Part shown: positions 52,700 through 62,200 of the stretch, piece by piece | Layout of the letters: each line of letters starts with the position of its first letter | How positions within the stretch are numbered: position 1 is the stretch's first letter | Assembly (NCBI GenBank): GCA_964602515.1 | Contig: CAZRRJ010000005.1 | Coordinates: 124,001-188,000, forward strand | Reading direction: 5' to 3' | DNA: 64,000 nucleotides | From: Carboxylicivirga sp964602515 | GTDB taxonomy: Bacteria; Bacteroidota; Bacteroidia; Bacteroidales; Marinilabiliaceae | Made by a program: the position numbers and the translations under genes | The notes under the pieces: model-generated | The model's database searches: none | Seen by the model: only the letters and a program-made list of their open reading frames with translations | Told to the model about the DNA's origin: nothing

Positions 52700-53764
52700 A
52701 TGATTTCACCATTATTTAATCATCTACTTATTCCATTTATTATTGCCATGTTTTTAGCAATAACTATGGGTGGAAGTGGTACCGCACCATCATTTTCTGC
52801 TGCATACGGAGCTAATGTTATTAGAAAAAGTTTGATTCCAGGATTATTTGGAATAATGGTTTTTATAGGAGCAATTATTGCAGGAAAAGGAACAGCTACA
52901 ACAATGGGTAAAGGCTTGTTAATGCCAGATTTAATGTCATTTACAGTAGTTTCAATTATACTTTTTTCAGTTGCAATCTCATTGTTGATTGCTAACTTGG
53001 TTGGAATACCGCAATCAACAAGTCAATCAACTGTTTTGTCTGTAACTGCAATAGCATTATATTTTAATGACTTACACTCTGACAAATTGTTTTTAGAAAT
53101 AATTCCAACATGGTTTATTTTACCAATAATATCATTTTTTGTGAGTTTATTTTTTGGAAAATACATTTACCGACCAATGAGAAGAAAAGGGCTTACTTTA
53201 CAACGAGCTCAAAATGAAAATATGAAACCTGTATGGAATGGATTATTAGTATTAATGTCATTATATGTTGCTTTTTCAATTGGAGCAAATAATGTAGCAA
53301 ATGCAGCCGGACCAATTGCTTCAATGACGGCGAACGAACTAAATATTTCAATAAACGAAAACTTTATTTTAATAATGATAATATCTACTTTAATTGTAGC
53401 ACCTTGTTTTGGAATTGGAAGTTCAATTTTCGGTCATAAGATTGTAAAAAATACTGGAAAAGAAATTGTATTATTTGGAAAATTTGAAGCTGTAATAATA
53501 GCCTTTGTATCGGCTAGTTTATTATTAGTAGCATCATTAACAAAAGGGATTCCAACTTCATTAGTACAATTGAATGTAGCTGCAATTTTAGGAATTGGTG
53601 TTGCAAAATTAGGAACCAAAAATATTTTCAAGAAAACAGAGGTTAGAAGGTTTTTTATAATGTGGTTAATTGCTCCTTTGATTGCTTTTGCATTATCATT
53701 ATTATTGATATTTATTACTGATAAATATGGGCTTTTAAAAGTTACGTTGGATAACAATATATAA
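52700..53764 (+). CDS. PiT family anion transporter (inorganic phosphate or CysP-like sulfate)
   Basis: A 354-residue inner-membrane protein with about ten helices and the two inverted PiT signature repeats: MGGSGTAPSFSAAYGANVI near residue 25 and AFSIGANNVANAAGPIASM near 192. These proteins co-transport phosphate with H+ or Na+. Short members of this size also include the CysP sulfate permease, so the anion is uncertain. Glycine is encoded almost only by GGA here, whereas neighbouring genes prefer GGT and GGC, which suggests recent acquisition from a more AT-biased donor. Confidence 0.88.
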   Translation: MISPLFNHLLIPFIIAMFLAITMGGSGTAPSFSAAYGANVIRKSLIPGLFGIMVFIGAIIAGKGTATTMGKGLLMPDLMSFTVVSIILFSVAISLLIANLVGIPQSTSQSTVLSVTAIALYFNDLHSDKLFLEIIPTWFILPIISFFVSLFFGKYIYRPMRRKGLTLQRAQNENMKPVWNGLLVLMSLYVAFSIGANNVANAAGPIASMTANELNISINENFILIMIISTLIVAPCFGIGSSIFGHKIVKNTGKEIVLFGKFEAVIIAFVSASLLLVASLTKGIPTSLVQLNVAAILGIGVAKLGTKNIFKKTEVRRFFIMWLIAPLIAFALSLLLIFITDKYGLLKVTLDNNI

Positions 53765-53787
53765 ACGTTTGCTATAGCGTATAAAAC

Positions 53788-53825
53788 AAGCGCCTGGTTT
53801 GTTAAATAAACGAAACCAGGCGCTT
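53788..53825. terminator. Bidirectional terminator between PiT and M60 genes
   Basis: AAGCGCCTGGTTT / AAACCAGGCGCTT is a perfect 13-bp stem with a 12-base loop, standing between two convergent genes. Confidence 0.88.
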
Positions 53826-53893
53826 TATTAACCTCTTACTCCTGGTTAATTACCCCTGAATTTATTACCAGGAAAGCTTACTGAGCATCGTAT

Positions 53894-56233
53894 CTATCTT
53901 GTTCCAATAACCAAAGTTCGGTTCCCGTCCCAGCCTACTGCTTCAATTCGCGTAGCTCCATCCAAATAAGGAACTAATGTTTTTTTATTTTCTTTATCTC
54001 CTGTTCCAACCATAGTAATACACTTTAATTCGCTATTATGATAGGTTTCAAAAACAGTCACATTTTTCCAAACATCATGATTTATTGATTTTAGCGTATT
54101 ACCTGAAATACCTTTATTGTATTCTCCCCTAACACCCTGCTTGTTTAAAAAGGCTTCTATACTATTTCCACTAATATAATATATTACATCAGTTTGAGGT
54201 TCAGGATATTTCTGAGCATATTTAATAACCTCATCTACCATTTCCTGTGTTATGGTCTTTTGCCGCGAACGATAATCCCCAAACATCTTATCAATAGGGG
54301 TAAGAAAGCCTGTTTTTAGAAAGAAGCCTGTCAAATCCTGCTGCACAGCATCACAGGCATTCTTTATAAAATTCATTTGTAACTGACCATCTGTAAGGTT
54401 TGACTCATCTGTAAGGCGTACTTTTTCAAAAATATCGGCCCAAAAATAAGGTTTGTACCATGCATTACCTTCTCCTGCCACATGGTAATACAAATGCAAC
54501 TGCCACAAAGGGGCTAACTTTACAAAATGGTCTCCTCCCCATTGTCCTTTATTATCGGGTTGATAATGACTCACATCCGGCCCACATTGTAAACCCCACT
54601 CCTGCCCTTCAATAAGTGCATTATTTAAGTAGGCATTATAACGCCCTCCTGTAACACCTTTAATCCGTTCGTGTTCGAGACGTAATGAACGAGGGTTAAA
54701 AATGTACTGAGACCAAGCTGAAAAGATGTTATTGGTACATTCAGAAGTGCCAACCCAATTCATACCGGGACGCACCTGGTTAACATGACCAAATTCATGT
54801 GCAATACCCCAACAATTTGCTCTTATGTTACCAGGGTTTGCCACTTTATCCATTGTTTTATAGCTAAATGCTGCTCCTAAACCATCAGCATGCATATAAC
54901 CATTCCATACTACTCGCCCAAGCATATGATTTTCAGGTACCCTATTATACCTATCCAGCCCCATAATAAGATGCTGATGCATAATAATACTGTCATATAG
55001 GTTAATTAGTTCTCCTAAGCGGCCATAAGCCTGCTCTTTTAAGCCTTTTACATCGTATATAAGTTGCGTTTTTTCTCCACATATGTCAAGCACTTCACTC
55101 ACTGCATTATCCAGCATCTCTTTCCCTTCCTTTTCAGAATGCAGTTGCGGATTAAAAACGCCATTAACAGCACCGCCATAAATATGAATTTTTACCGGTT
55201 TTGCTACTTTGTAATTCGCAGTATAATAATTGATATATCCATTACCTTTTCCCTTCATAGTTAAAACATTAGGCCCTTCAAACAAAGGATATGAAAAGTC
55301 ATCACCACTCTTGCCAAAGTCCTTTACCCGGAGTTTAACTTTTTCACCACCTGTTTTTCCCACAAAAACAATAACCGTTTCTTCTTTAGAAAAATGAATA
55401 CCAGTCATGTTTTCAAATTGACTATAAGTACTTGTTTTTAATGTTTTGGCTAAGTCAACTACGGGTCGGTACGGTTTATATTCCTGAATACGAAACTCTT
55501 CTTGGTACGTTTTATGAAATAGTTTACTTGCAATGTCCTTAAGAACTGGGTTCTTTATTTTCTTAATACGTTTTTCTGTTGTTTTTTCTTCCAACTCTGA
55601 AAAAGTACAATCAGAAAAATACTTTAAATCTTTTTTAATAGTATTATCATACCGTTGATAACACTCTATTTCTGCAAGAGATACAAAATACTTTTCATCG
55701 TTTGATGCATATGCATCCAATACTTCAATACGGATAGTATTGGGTTGCTGTACTGGCGCGGCAGGTATTACAATAAAAGGTTCGCTGGATTTGGGTAGAG
55801 TTACTTCCTGCACTAGGCGAAAATCGGAATCCAGATCGGAACTAACCCATATTCGTGCTTTTTTGATTATACCATTACTACCATCCTTTCTCGGGTACAG
55901 CACTATATAATCAAGCTGCTTCTTATCGCTTTTGTTGAATTTATATTCAAATACTATTGTTCCTGCCGGTTTATGACCTGTCCAAGGTGAATGATAAATT
56001 GTTGTCAGATCATTATCAATTGTATTTTCTATATTCTGACCGGGTTCATAACAGTTACCAGGCAATAGTTTTGCCGATTTAATACTCAGAATCTGATCTT
56101 TATTAAATGCAGAATTAAAATCCTTATGACCGGTATTGAGGTTTACATTAATACTATTAATAATAGCAGGTGTAAATATAAAGACACCAATAAATAATGT
56201 AATTTTTGAAACTATATTATTACAAATATTCAT
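53894..56233 (-). CDS. Secreted M60-like (mucinase/enhancin-type) metallopeptidase with F5/8 type C domain
   Basis: About 779 residues. A signal peptide is followed by a discoidin/CBM32-like domain (about 40-185, with IENTIDNDLTTIYHSPWTG and TIRIEVLDAYA), a linker helix region, and the M60 catalytic domain. The zinc motif AHEFGHVNQ is near residue 478, and the downstream gluzincin Glu is in VGTSECTNN about 14 residues later. By family knowledge it cleaves O-glycosylated mucin-like proteins outside the cell. The ATG at 56233 is preferred over the one at 56242, because a -7 box at 56247-56254 puts the transcript start between or near them. There is no T9SS tail. Confidence 0.9.
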   Translation of the reverse strand: MNICNNIVSKITLFIGVFIFTPAIINSINVNLNTGHKDFNSAFNKDQILSIKSAKLLPGNCYEPGQNIENTIDNDLTTIYHSPWTGHKPAGTIVFEYKFNKSDKKQLDYIVLYPRKDGSNGIIKKARIWVSSDLDSDFRLVQEVTLPKSSEPFIVIPAAPVQQPNTIRIEVLDAYASNDEKYFVSLAEIECYQRYDNTIKKDLKYFSDCTFSELEEKTTEKRIKKIKNPVLKDIASKLFHKTYQEEFRIQEYKPYRPVVDLAKTLKTSTYSQFENMTGIHFSKEETVIVFVGKTGGEKVKLRVKDFGKSGDDFSYPLFEGPNVLTMKGKGNGYINYYTANYKVAKPVKIHIYGGAVNGVFNPQLHSEKEGKEMLDNAVSEVLDICGEKTQLIYDVKGLKEQAYGRLGELINLYDSIIMHQHLIMGLDRYNRVPENHMLGRVVWNGYMHADGLGAAFSYKTMDKVANPGNIRANCWGIAHEFGHVNQVRPGMNWVGTSECTNNIFSAWSQYIFNPRSLRLEHERIKGVTGGRYNAYLNNALIEGQEWGLQCGPDVSHYQPDNKGQWGGDHFVKLAPLWQLHLYYHVAGEGNAWYKPYFWADIFEKVRLTDESNLTDGQLQMNFIKNACDAVQQDLTGFFLKTGFLTPIDKMFGDYRSRQKTITQEMVDEVIKYAQKYPEPQTDVIYYISGNSIEAFLNKQGVRGEYNKGISGNTLKSINHDVWKNVTVFETYHNSELKCITMVGTGDKENKKTLVPYLDGATRIEAVGWDGNRTLVIGTR

Positions 56234-56246
56234 AAAACACATTTTA

Positions 56247-56254
56247 CAAAGCTA
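56247..56254 (-). promoter_or_regulatory. -7 promoter box for the M60 peptidase gene
   Basis: The minus strand reads TAGCTTTG, 14 bases before the ATG at 56233, so the mRNA has almost no leader. Confidence 0.5.
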
Positions 56255-56597
56255 ATTAAGCCGGATTATTCATTAGAGGTTCGTGATGGGCAATTAAAAT
56301 ACAAAAAACAAGAACTTGACGAGACGAGTCATAGCATCGTTACGGTGAGTTGAGGCAAGTTAGTAAAACGGCTTGTTTTGAAGTAGTTTAGTTGCGCAAT
56401 AGAATACCAAATGCATATTGTGGGTTTAACTTATACCAGTACCACTTTTAGCGGCTCGAATATGCGTAGTACGGAATTTCAAGGCACTTCACTATCAAAC
56501 AGCTACCCTGTATATTAAGTTCAAACTTAGTGCATCACCCCACATTACGTATATTTATTGTTGTGTGTTCAGCATTTTTTTATCAACCAATTCCTTA
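56255..56597. other. Spacer, no gene seen
   Basis: The segment between about 56270 and 56410 has a different texture (GACGAGACGAGTCATAGC, GGTGAGTTGAGGCAAG) and could be a relic of a repeat or insertion sequence. I see no open frame or clear inverted ends. Confidence 0.4.
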
Positions 56598-57179
56598 CTA
56601 AAGGTCATTAATAGCTTTTTGTCTAATAATTTTACTATTCACTTTGTCGAAATAAGATAGCATAAAAAAACCTGTTGAATAGTCAATATTTTCAATTGAA
56701 AGCTGAATATTTCCATTTTCTAATTCAAAGGTTGAATAATATTTACACCGATCCATGCCAACGTAAAACATTCTAGTTTTATCATCTTTAGGTTCTGGAG
56801 GCGTATCAAACTTTTCAACAACCTCGGATGGCTCTCCATATTTCTCAGTTAATAGTTCCTTTAAATTATAATAGCCAGAGGAAAGATATGACCAACTATC
56901 ACCTTCAGGAAATGTTACAGTTATTTTACTAACTAAATCTTTTTGTTTTAATGTTGCAACCCCAATAATACAACCTTTATATGCTGCAAAGTCACCTTTT
57001 AATATTGCAACACCATCTTCTGTCTCAATTAAAGTAAATCCGACCTGTTTCATTTTAGAAACATACTCATCTAGGGAGCCATCAATTGGAACTCCTTTAA
57101 ATGAAAGATGCTTTGATTCTTGGGAAAAAGTTAACATTGTTGTTAATGATAAGATTAGTGTCAAAATTTTTATTTTCAT
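56598..57179 (-). CDS. Secreted hypothetical protein
   Basis: A 193-residue protein with a clean signal peptide (about 1-20, ending TFSQE). The mature part starts HLSFKGVPIDGSLDEYVSKM and contains KITVTFPEGDSWSYLSSGYY and KEYGEP-like LTEKYGEPSEVVEK, a pattern I have seen in uncharacterised periplasmic proteins of Bacteroidota. No enzyme motif is visible. It is flanked by surface-protein genes but has no close operon partner. Confidence 0.75.
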   Translation of the reverse strand: MKIKILTLILSLTTMLTFSQESKHLSFKGVPIDGSLDEYVSKMKQVGFTLIETEDGVAILKGDFAAYKGCIIGVATLKQKDLVSKITVTFPEGDSWSYLSSGYYNLKELLTEKYGEPSEVVEKFDTPPEPKDDKTRMFYVGMDRCKYYSTFELENGNIQLSIENIDYSTGFFMLSYFDKVNSKIIRQKAINDL

Positions 57180-57263
57180 AACTTTAATGTTTTTATTTAA
57201 ATTACATCAGTCTAATATTTGCTGACACACAACAGAAATATAATAATAACAGTATGCTTAATA

Positions 57264-57294
57264 CCTTCCCTGGAACTAAATATTCCAGGGAAGG
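57264..57294. terminator. Hairpin after the SUMF1 lipoprotein gene
   Basis: CCTTCCCTGGAA / TTCCAGGGAAGG is a perfect 12-bp stem with a 7-base loop, 29 bases after the SUMF1 gene stop. The T tract is on the plus-strand side (CCTTTTTAA), so on the minus strand it works without a strong U tract. Confidence 0.75.
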
Positions 57295-57322
57295 CCTTTT
57301 TAATAGTAAAGTACTTTACTGC

Positions 57323-59146
57323 TTATTTAGCAACACGGAAGCCATGACGGTAATAAGCATATGCTCCCGACTTATCTCCATCCCTAATTACAGTTTTTTT
57401 ATTGCGGTAGGTTACTGTATAATACCCTTCCGGATCTGAACCATAAACATTACCATCACAAGCTCCACCTCTTACAACTTTTCCAAGTATTGTTCCAGAA
57501 TAACCAATGTTCGTAGCTTCAGATTCTGTTGGTCCCTGAGGATCATTTTCAGGCGATGTAGCGTAGTAGTCTTCTTTATACCAATCATTACACCACTCAT
57601 CAACATTACCTGTCATATCATAAATTCCTAATTCATTGGCAGTCTTCTGGCCAACGGGCTGTATTTCTTTTCTTGAACCTCCGGCTGGTGTATTATCCTT
57701 ATTCCAGGCCACTGCATCTAAATCATTTCCTCCACTATAATAGTATCCTTCGGATTTACTACCACCTTTAGCTGCATACTCCCATTGTGCCTCAGTTGGC
57801 AAGTGGCCTCCCAACCATTTGGCATAAGCATTGGCACCATACCAATACACATAGCTTACAGCACTGCTTTCATCCGCATGGTAGAGTGCACTAGCCTTAT
57901 ATTCAAAGGAGGCGCCATTATGCTCTATCGGACAATCATCATCGCTCATTTTAATGTATGGTACCAAGCCATGTTCATCATCATTAAATGTTCCGTCAGC
58001 ATTACACCCTATAGCATTTAAAAAGCCAATATACTGGGCAATTGTTACTTCATATTTTCCAATAGAATAATCTGATAATGTAACCGAGTGAGCAGGCCCT
58101 TCATTGTCATATGGGGAACTTTTCCCATCAAATCCCATAGTAAACGTTCCTCCCTCAACAAAAACATAATCATGCGGAACAAAAGCAACAGGCTCACTGT
58201 AAGTTGTACCATAATTATTAGATGCAAATATTCTTACATAGTACTTTATTTGCTCCAGTCCTGTCAGTTCACAACTTAACTCTCCAAGCTGGCCATTAAC
58301 GGTAACTTTTGTTCCATCACCTTCTTCTGGGGCATTACCTGTTGTATTCCAATAAATACCACGCTCTGTAATTTCATCACCACCGTTATTTTCAACTGAT
58401 GAAGTAATTGTTACCGATGTTTTTGTATAATTGCTTAATGTTATAACAGAAGACAATTTGGGTGCTACTGGTTCATCAATAACTTTGAAGTTCCAAACCG
58501 GGCTTTCCGTAATGCCTTTGTTACCATCATTAGCTACCACCTGCCAATAATAGTCGCCCGGAACCAAATCTTTTAATACATAAGTAGCTTCTTTTAAATC
58601 ACCGGCCTTTTCTTCCAGCTTATCTCTATCCGAACCAATCTTAAGCGTATAGGTTAAAGGGTCGTTATTCTGATCGCTTGCAACCCATTTAAGTGTAATA
58701 TCTGTTTCAAAAGTAACAGAATCGTTGGCTGGTATCGCCTCTCTTTCAAATATGGGCGCAAATAATTCTATGATCTTGAAATTCCAAACCGGGCTTTCTG
58801 TAATACCATTATTACCATCGTTAGCTATTACCTGCCAATAATAGTTATTAGGAGCCAGGTCTCTTAATATGTAAGTAGCCTCCTTTAAATCACTAGCTTT
58901 TTCTTTTAGTTCATCTTTCTCCACACCCAATTTCAGAGTATAGGTTAGAGGGTCATTGTTCTGGTCGCTTGCAACCCATTTAAGAGTTATGTTTGTTTCA
59001 AAAGAAGCCGAATCATTAAGAGGTATGGCCATTTTTTCAAATACCGGTGCAAACGGTGTTGGAGCCGGTGTATCATCTTTACAGGCACCTAAGCCTAATG
59101 CAATGGCAAAAATTGCTATTGCAAAAAATTGTTTTAGTTTTTTCAT
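57323..59146 (-). CDS. SUMF1/formylglycine-generating-enzyme-fold lipoprotein with duplicated Fn3-like module
   Basis: A 607-residue lipoprotein (signal ending ALGLGAC, Cys at residue 22). Two near-identical 97-residue beta modules follow (33-129 and 130-226; both contain ITLKWVASDQNNDPLTYTLK and NGITESPVWNFK). Next is a further Fn3-type domain (about 232-320), then a SUMF1 domain (about 328-607: FVEGGTFTMGFD, GGHLPTEAQWEYAAKGGS, DMTGNVDEWCNDWY, RHGFRVAK). The Cys pair of true sulfatase-activating enzymes is not evident, so a binding role is more likely than sulfatase activation. It is probably an outer-surface protein. Confidence 0.9.
   Translation of the reverse strand: MKKLKQFFAIAIFAIALGLGACKDDTPAPTPFAPVFEKMAIPLNDSASFETNITLKWVASDQNNDPLTYTLKLGVEKDELKEKASDLKEATYILRDLAPNNYYWQVIANDGNNGITESPVWNFKIIELFAPIFEREAIPANDSVTFETDITLKWVASDQNNDPLTYTLKIGSDRDKLEEKAGDLKEATYVLKDLVPGDYYWQVVANDGNKGITESPVWNFKVIDEPVAPKLSSVITLSNYTKTSVTITSSVENNGGDEITERGIYWNTTGNAPEEGDGTKVTVNGQLGELSCELTGLEQIKYYVRIFASNNYGTTYSEPVAFVPHDYVFVEGGTFTMGFDGKSSPYDNEGPAHSVTLSDYSIGKYEVTIAQYIGFLNAIGCNADGTFNDDEHGLVPYIKMSDDDCPIEHNGASFEYKASALYHADESSAVSYVYWYGANAYAKWLGGHLPTEAQWEYAAKGGSKSEGYYYSGGNDLDAVAWNKDNTPAGGSRKEIQPVGQKTANELGIYDMTGNVDEWCNDWYKEDYYATSPENDPQGPTESEATNIGYSGTILGKVVRGGACDGNVYGSDPEGYYTVTYRNKKTVIRDGDKSGAYAYYRHGFRVAK
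58469..59050 (-). repeat. Two tandem 291-bp coding repeats within the SUMF1 lipoprotein gene
   Basis: Copies at 58760-59050 and 58469-58759 encode 97-residue modules in the same frame with long identical stretches. A duplication or recombination event within the gene explains them; unequal crossing-over could change the copy number. Confidence 0.85.
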
Positions 59147-59219
59147 TGTCCAGATTTTTTATTTAACGATTATTCAAATTAGTAAATCACTGTTTTATGG
59201 GGTCTGCCAAAAATTGGCA

Positions 59220-62200
59220 TTACTCAATTACAAGCTTCCCATACTTCATATTATACTTATCTTCAATATGGTATATATAAATACCCGGTTTTACTCCATT
59301 TATATTTACTGTATATGTTCCAACACTGCTTTTCTTAAATGCTTCTTTACCTGATAAGGTGTACAGTGTTATCTTACATTCACCCCGGACTCCAACCAGG
59401 TGGATAGCACCTCCTGAACTAACCGGGTTGGGATAAAGGTTCAGTAATTTTGAGTCATCTTTATCATCAATAACAGTTGGCACATTAGCGTCAAAGGCCA
59501 ACTGTCCGAATTTATCAAGTGTATGTTCGGTAATCCGAAATCCATTTTCACCTGAAATATCGATATGGGCATTTTTTATTTCATACCAGCCCTGGCTAGC
59601 ATTTTCATCCTGGTAGAACATCCGAATGCTTTCCATTTTTTTGGTATCCCATTCAGAGTTTTTAACCATTAAAGCTTTTAAACCATTAAGGCCATTTTCC
59701 GCTCCATAGTTATTAATAACCCAGTATGGCCTTAACATTTGTCGTTCTGTTAAAACCTCATCTTTAACACCAGGCTCTTTAAACAACTTAGATACAACTA
59801 CCTTACCACCTGGCACTATGCCATTCCCTTCGTAATCCAAACTAAAATCCACCATAGGAAAATCATATATCTGATTTTCTGTGATTACCAGTTCCTGGCT
59901 AATTCCTGCACTAAGCGGAGCATCTGACAAAGCTAAAGTGGATCCAAAGAAGCGCAGTTTATGAATAGATAGGGCATCTGGTGTTGCTCCCCCGCTTTTT
60001 TGATCAAAATGATAATAAGCTACCAGGTTATCCTGATCATAATCAGTACATATCAAATGCCTGCTTAAATCAATCTCACTCTCTGTTAGTGCACGTGCCC
60101 AAAAACCCACTTCATCAATTAATCCAACATAAGACGTCTCATCACTATATGATGGAGAACCAACCAGGAGATTTCCCAAAGCGAATGGTTCTACAACTTG
60201 TTCTATCACAGCTTTTTTATTATTTGCTTTTAGCTGTATTTGTCCATCTCTAACCACTATTGACACATATGACCATTCATCAGCTGGTAATTCTAAATGA
60301 TTAAATTCATCACCCGTATACGCCTGTCCCTTCCATTGAAAACTTAATGTATTTACACCATTGGTATTACGTATAATAAGGCCGTGGCGATTTGCACTGC
60401 CTACCTTTTCTTCTATACCCATAATCAGAACATTATCATTCTGTATACCTGCCGGCTTAATCCAGCCTTTAATGCTTATTTCCTGCAGATTTTTAATAGA
60501 TGACCTATCCGGTGTTTTTGCAAACGAATAGCCACCTGAACAGATTAAAGCATTAGCAGGCTCCATCCAGGATGCACATTCTGCATCACTTTTTAACACC
60601 ATGGCTTTTATTGTTTTGGTGTCAGACACGCCCGCCTTATCTGTAATAGTTAATGTTACATCATATTCACCCGGCTGACTGTAAACAACTTCAGGATTAC
60701 GAACTGTGGAATCTGAAACTAACGTGGCACCGGGGAATGACCATTGCCACTGGGCCTGATCATGATTTAAAATCGAATAATCTTCAAATTGAACCCTACC
60801 ACAATTAACCTTGCGAGACGAAACCATTGGTTGAGCTTTGGGACTTGATTTTTCATATAAATGCCGTTCCCATATACCGCGATTACCAGCTATCCTAATT
60901 TTGCTATCGCGATAAAAAAGTTTGATTTTGGTTACCCTAAAGTGAACCGGAAGCCCCTGAGAAAAATTGCTCCAGGCTGACATTTCGTTATTTCGATACC
61001 ATACAGCATCAGAAGAGGCAATATAAACGCCGCCATCTGTTCCCTCCTGCACAGCCATATCCAGAATATCAGTATAAAGACTAATTCCGGGCAACTGTTC
61101 CCAGTTTTGTCCCCAATCTGTGGATTTATATACTGTTTTCCGAATAGATAAAAACAACTCATCATTCGTATTCAATCCCAATCGCATCGCATCGTCGCCC
61201 CCTGCCGGTACAGCCACTTCGTTCCAGCTTTCTCCTCCATCAACAGACTTCCATAGTACCCCTGCATTATTACCTGTACGCTGCGTTGCCAATATTATTG
61301 CCGGGTTATTTCTTGATACTTCAATTGCTTTTATACGATTATCCCGCTCCGATATTTCGCCAAAAGTATTAACAGCATTAAAAGTCACCCCTCCATCTTC
61401 ACTTTTCCAAAGCACATTATCACGTCCAAGAAATAAGGTATTCCAGCACCGGGGATCAATCTCCATTTCGCTCCTGTCATGAAAATACCAGATATAACTC
61501 TCACTGGGAAATTTGCTTATAGAAGGTATATCAATAACATGCCCTGTTAACTGTTCCGGCAATAGTTTACCTTTTATATCGCTATGATATAAACGCCTGT
61601 TATCTCCTACATTAACATAACCGGTACCACTCTCTCCTCCTCCTAAAAACAGGTTATTTCCTATACCGTAAGTTTCAATATAGGCCGCATTTCCATTATG
61701 GTAGCGTCCCCCGGTAAAAACATCCAGGTTCCAGCCCTGATCAAACCCCCAGTACTCGGTGCCATTCATGCCCACATTACAGGAAACAGGGTTATCCAAA
61801 GATGTATCATAGCGATCAACACCACCATCTGTAATTACCCATACATCTGAACCATTAATTTCAAGTTCCTGCACATCAGCGTGTCGTTCAAATGGCCCCT
61901 GGTAATCCTCACCACACACTTCGCAGCCGTAACCACCCCACCAACGGTAGTTTTTACCCCCGTCATCGCTCCGAAAAAGGTTTATAGCTCCAACAAAAAA
62001 TAAATCCGGGTTTTCATCAGACACCTCAATATCCAGGCTGTAAAAGCCTAAATTATAATTATTACCGTTTGTATTTGGGTCAAACGATGTTAAACACCAC
62101 TGAGCCTTACTATATGGGCCTCCTGTTTGATTATTGGCTACACCATTACTTCCTTCGTAAGGTAAATACCAGCTTTCACCAGCATCATCGCTTCTAAACA

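Noticed and set aside
57323..59146. True sulfatase-activating formylglycine-generating enzyme
   Set aside because: The SUMF1 fold is present, but the copper-binding Cys pair is not evident and no sulfatase gene is near.
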